Assembly: GCA_030248215.1 (NCBI GenBank)
Contig: JASANG010003752.1
Location: forward strand, 248,001 to 312,000
DNA: 64,000 nt
Reading direction: 5' to 3'
Source of the DNA: Enoplolaimus lenunculus
Taxonomy: Eukaryota; Nematoda; Enoplea; Enoplida; Thoracostomopsidae
The notes below the pieces were generated by a model, which had not been told where the DNA came from, did no database searches, and saw nothing but the letters and a program-made list of their open reading frames with translations. A program made the translations under genes and the position numbers. Below, one piece after another: positions 60,169 through 64,000 of this stretch; the stretch's first letter is position 1, and every line of letters begins with the position of its first letter.

Positions 60169-61610
60169 AATAGTGCGCGATTTATAATTGTTTTTTCGTT
60201 TGTTAATTAATCGTATAAAACTTGAATTTTTTTAATTTAAATGTAGAGTGATTGCATTTGATTTATTTCGGAATTTTCATTTGTTTTTGAATTTTTGAAC
60301 ATACATGGTTACAGTCCCAGTTTCTTGACAAAATTGAGCAACTGTTTTGAATGCAGCAACTTGCAAGTGCAATTAAAATTATGACTGGAAGACAATGTGA
60401 AAAATCGTGACATACGATTATCCGATTATATTAAAAACGGGTCACGTTTCGGAAAAGGTATTTCAGTAATGAGTCATGATTGAACGAGGGCAACGAATCC
60501 GCCTTTGGGCTGACCTAAGTTAGTATGGGTCTGCCCACTAGACCTAAATTTAAGCGTAAGCCGAAATATAAACTTAATCGTAAGATTTAGCCTCCTAATC
60601 TGTAAGTCTCTCAGTTTCCTTGCCTACCAAATGGGCCGGTTCGTGTAATGCGTCGTTGAGCTCATTAAGCAAAACTGGTCTTAATTGTTTTGTGTTTGGT
60701 ATATTTAGTTACTTGAAATTCATTCCACTGTAAGAGAAAAGCTTGTTTTTGAAGGTTTTGTTTATGTATTTACCTATTAACCTATATAGCGTGTATTTAG
60801 TACGAGTGCCGTCCTACTAATGATCGTTTCTAAATTTACGTGTCGGAATTTATCGGAAAAGCTCTCAGGGTCTACAGTTTACAGCAAATCTTTTCGAAAA
60901 TTCAAAATTCATATTCTTGAGCAATGATAACGCAATACTTATATTTGAATGTTAGTCCGTATTTGAATATGGAATTCTACAGCGCATCTATGATAAACAG
61001 TTTCGCAGAGTATGTTCTGTCTGCATTATCTGGTTGGTATTTAGCTTATTTGTGTTCCATGCTTCCAAATGCATACCAAAAATAAAATTTATTGCAAGTT
61101 GTTTGAGCAGGTACCCCTAGCTTGGTTTCGGGCCCAAATTTAACTTGGTCTAGGGCTTGATACAATGAAAGGATCGCTGACCAATGTTTTGATTGGCCTC
61201 GTTTTTGTCACTTTTAGTTTAGTTGTGGGTAGGGTGTAACGGGTAGCAAAAATAACGGGAATGGACAGTAATGAAGATAGCGCAAAACACATATTTAACA
61301 GCTGAAAACGAAATTGCCAGAAACGGAAGCTCGCAAAATTTGCTGGAACTGAAGTTGCCTCGACATCCAAATCTATTGTTTTTCCTAGTTTTGAAAGCAT
61401 TTTAAAATTTCGGATGTTTCGCAAGGTGTAACCAGACATTCATTTCCGATAAAATTCGGTGTCTGTTTTTCTTGTAAATACCAGAAATTCTGTTCTTATG
61501 ATCATAATTATACTTAAAAATCACATATTTCACAACTTTTCATTTAAAATAATGCTACAATTTTATAACAGAAAAATTACAGAATTCATTTAAAATCGTA
61601 AACTTTCAGT
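60169..61610. other. Spacer downstream of TRIP12
   Basis: 3' flank and spacer. Degenerate AAGCGTAAGCC/AAACTTAATCG runs at 60540-60600 resemble those at 59340-59400 and 55870-55910. AATAAA occurs at 61081 but is far from the stop. No exon was seen. Confidence 0.4.
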
Positions 61611-61967
61611 CAGGGTACAACCGGACGTCTGCCTCCTGCTCTGGCAGAAAATAGAACTCTGGCTCCGGCTCTTGTATAGATTTTGCCGAAGGTTCCGGCA
61701 ACTTTAGTAGAGAAGTTTTGCAAAGTTTACAACATTTATCAGATTTGCGTGTTTCGTTTTTAAGTTTTAGCAGATTTTTTAGGGAACAATTACCAAGATT
61801 TCGTAAAAAAGCGTAAAACCAAACAATAACAACACATTACAGATATTTGCTAAAAATGAATTATACGTAAAAATATCAGAATTTCGGCGGTTTGTATACC
61901 GAAAACAGAAACGGAAACGGACATCGATTTTTACCGAAAACGGAAACAGATATCCGGTTGCACCCTG
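61611..61967. mobile_element. hAT-like MITE between TRIP12 and ANT copy B
   Basis: 357 bp from CAGGGTACAACCGGACGTCT to CAGATATCCGGTTGCACCCTG, with internal CCGAAAACGGAAACGG motifs. The flanking octamers do not match. Confidence 0.7.
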
Positions 61968-62207
61968 ACTATAAGCATAAAAATTGAATAATTTACTGTA
62001 TTTCTATATTAGCATTATTTCTATATGAATATAAAGGGAAACAGACACCAATGTCTGGTTACACCCAGTTGTCGGTCCTGAAGACCTTGTGTTGAACCAG
62101 ATGTTTATGGACAGCCATTTGAAGGTGTATTTTTGAAAGCTGATATTTAAGTTTTTGCTTTGATAAAGGCTATAAAGTAAGTCACATATGTTTATCATTT
62201 GATCGTA

Positions 62208-62415
62208 CATGTAAGCATGTCACACATGCTTGCCCGTTATTTACACATGCAATGTAATGCAGTGCACTGTATCTATGCTAGCTGCCACCATACGGTCAAC
62301 ATATAATCGACGATAGAAGCAGTTGGAGAAAACTGCTAGTTCGAAGCCACCTGCAACCCGCTTTTACAGCTGCGAAAGTTCTGTATGTGAAGTCCCTGTT
62401 TTTACCTTTAGTTCC
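62208..62415 (+). repeat. Fifth copy of the tRNA-derived SINE
   Basis: CATGTAAGCATGTCACACAT, GCTTGCCCGTTATTTACACATGC, TATGCTAGCTGCCACCATAC and CGACGATAGAAGCAGTTGGAG match the leader of the 23.2-24.3 kb cluster. The tRNA-like body is largely deleted, retaining GTTCGAAGCC and CAGCTGC. Confidence 0.7.
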
Positions 62416-62488
62416 AGTAGAGAAATAGCGTAGCTAGTAAAGCTCGCTCTCTAAAAGTGCTGTATGACCAAAAAAGTACATTATGTTA

Positions 62489-62759
62489 AGCCCTATTCAC
62501 ATGTACGAGTTTTTGCTGCGAGAACTTGCAGCTGCATCTTGCACTTGCAAGCTTTGCTTAAAATACTATTCGAAAAACTTGTACCTGTAAATAATCCATT
62601 AATAATAATAGCACGGAAATTAGCTCACGTGTGAATAACCATGCAAGTTCACTGAATTTATTGCTGCCGCTTTCTCATTTGCTGATCAAAAATGCAAGTT
62701 TTCGTGCAGTTTGAAGCTGTAATTTCTCGCAGGAAAAACTTGCACGTGTGAATAGAGCT
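62489..62759. mobile_element. PIF/Harbinger-like MITE with TTA duplication
   Basis: 271 bp with ends AGCCCTATTCACATGTACGA and TGCACGTGTGAATAGAGCT, flanked on both sides by TTA (62486-62488, 62760-62762), the usual target of PIF/Harbinger transposases. Internal repeats of CTTGCA/GCAAGTTTT. It lies about 200 bp before the translation start of ANT copy B. Confidence 0.75.
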
Positions 62760-62959
62760 TTAGGTTTCATTCCACATTCTTCAGCCATTACCTTTTCATC
62801 CAGTTCTAGTACAAACCGCACTTCCGTATATAGAGTTCTGTTCTTCATTGTATATGTAATAATTGAGATGCAATTTTAGACAATTTGAGCTTTTTGTATA
62901 ACTGGCAAGTTACAGATAACACATACGTAGCGTCGTTCATCAGTACTCAAATATTCATC

Positions 62960-63894
62960 ATGAGCGATAAGAAGGGCTTTGATCCAACAAAGTTTTTCAT
63001 AGATCTTGCTAGCGGTGGAACGGCGGCTGCCATCTCAAAAACAGTCGTAGCTCCCATTGAGCGAGTGAAGTTGTTGTTGCAAGTTAGTTGCCTAAATCAT
63101 CTATATTTCTAATTAGTCACTGGCTGTTTAATGAAACCAAGACCAGCGATGATAGTCTGAATGGAGAAGTTGAGACTGAAACAATCTTAAATGCTTTACG
63201 CCTGAGAATTGAAACATTGGTGAAAGTCACCGAAATGTTTTGCACCAATACCGAAACATTTCAGAAAAATTATAAATCAATAATTCTGAAGGTCCTTTTC
63301 TGATCGAAAAACGTTAATAGTATAAGAGTGAAAAATGAAACAACGTAAAATGCGGTATATTCATTCATTTGGTACTATGTTGTGCAGACCGTGTAGTTCC
63401 AACAATCCACTTTCTATTTGCATACTAGCAGCTGTGTGATCAGTACAATTCTTCAATCAAACGCAGTTTACATTTCAGTATTTGTTTGGGCTGCCCGAAC
63501 AGCAATTGTCGTTTGTGACATCCCAGTTATCAACTGGGGCAAATAGCTATTTTTGGGCACGACATATATACAATATTTTCGGCTGGTTCTACCTTAAAGG
63601 ACAATGTGTATAATATAGGTGAAGTAAACTGTCTGCTGATTAGAGTTATCTGTCAATTTCAGGTGCAACATGCGCAGAAAACAATAGCAGCAGATCAACG
63701 TTACAAAGGCATTATCGATGTGCTCATTCGTGTACCAAAAGAGCAAGGATTCTTTTCCTTATGGCGAGGCAATTTGGCGAACGTCATCCGATATTTCCCG
63801 ACACAGGCGTTAAACTTTGCATTTAAGGACACTTACAAAAAGATGTTTCTCGATGGCGTCGATCGAAAGAAACAGTTTTGGAGATTTTTTGCAG
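62960..63894 (+). CDS. ANT: Mitochondrial ADP/ATP translocase, copy B (5' part)
   Basis: Exons 62960-63082 (123 nt) and 63663-63894 (232 nt) have exactly the lengths, phases and positions of exons 1 and 2 of copy A. They encode [20 protein letters not shown]... to ...[10 protein letters not shown], 118 aa with the first carrier signature [10 protein letters not shown]. Only one residue differs from copy A in this part (DGV versus DGI), although I count about 21 silent or near-silent base differences in exon 2 alone. The remaining exons (carrier repeats 2 and 3, RRRMMM) must lie beyond 64000. A 5' leader exon probably begins after the acceptor CAATTTTAG at 62879. Confidence 0.93.
63463..63575. 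mobile_element. Partial copy of the foldback MITE arm (ANT copy B intron 1)
   Basis: CAGTATTTGTTTGGGCTGCC, CGAACAGCAATTGTCGTT, CCCAGTTATCAACTGG and GGGCACGACATATATAC match the right arm of 45508-45951. The left arm is absent. Confidence 0.55.
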
Positions 63895-63957
63895 GTAACC
63901 GCAAAGGCTGAAATTAATTTTAAACGATGCATAGTAAAGTTGCAAATGATATACTAT

Positions 63958-64000
63958 CAGGGTGCAACCGGAATTCCGGTTCCGGCATTTTTTCACCTTC
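63958..64000. mobile_element. Left end of a hAT-like MITE cut by the window edge
   Basis: CAGGGTGCAACCGGAATTCC, then GGTTCCGGCATTTTTTC, matches the family terminus. It lies 64 bp into intron 2 of ANT copy B. Confidence 0.65.

Overview
The window is animal nuclear DNA. It has compact protein-coding exons separated by GT-AG introns, AT-rich intergenic sequence, and a very high load of small non-autonomous transposons. The conserved proteins are metazoan. The ADP/ATP carrier wording is closest to my memory of nematode ANTs, and scattered TTAGGC/GCCTAA-like runs recall the nematode telomere unit. A nematode or another ecdysozoan is therefore my best guess, held with modest confidence.

Layout. 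(1) About 320-709, minus strand: the last coding exon of an unrecognised membrane protein. (2) 1763-4191, plus: a complete four-exon HP1-type chromatin protein (151 aa; chromodomain plus chromoshadow domain). (3) About 4.3-16.5 kb: an accessory desert of MITEs, minisatellites, a pogo/Tigger-like DNA transposon with a frameshifted DDE_1 transposase (8.4-11.15 kb), a candidate solo LTR inside another repeat (12.2-14.7 kb), and a 312-bp TIR MITE. (4) 16600-22206, minus: a complete five-exon mitochondrial ADP/ATP translocase (301 aa). Its third intron (counted in transcript order it is intron 2, 17694-21265) holds a truncated LINE, itself split by a hAT-like MITE, plus two tandem tRNA-derived repeats. 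(5) 23.2-24.3 kb: a cluster of four tRNA-derived SINE copies. (6) 24470-60168, plus: one very large gene, the TRIP12-type HECT E3 ubiquitin ligase. I resolve 41 coding exons whose phases all agree and sum to 12,405 nt (4,134 aa), about twice the length of vertebrate TRIP12. The excess sits in disordered Ser/Thr/Ala/Gln-rich exons, above all a single 3.86-kb exon. (7) 60.2-62.8 kb: intergenic MITEs and SINEs. (8) 62960-63894, plus: the first two coding exons of a second ADP/ATP translocase, running off the window.

How the parts relate. HP1 (heterochromatin reader), TRIP12 (nuclear ubiquitin ligase) and the two ANT paralogues (mitochondrial nucleotide exchange) have no operon-like link. The notable relationships are the two ANT paralogues on either side of TRIP12 in opposite orientation, and at least six MITE/SINE families that have inserted repeatedly into the introns and spacers. 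Several are flush with splice sites. Exon boundaries were set by hand from reading frame, splice consensus and remembered family alignments, so individual junctions may be off by a few bases.
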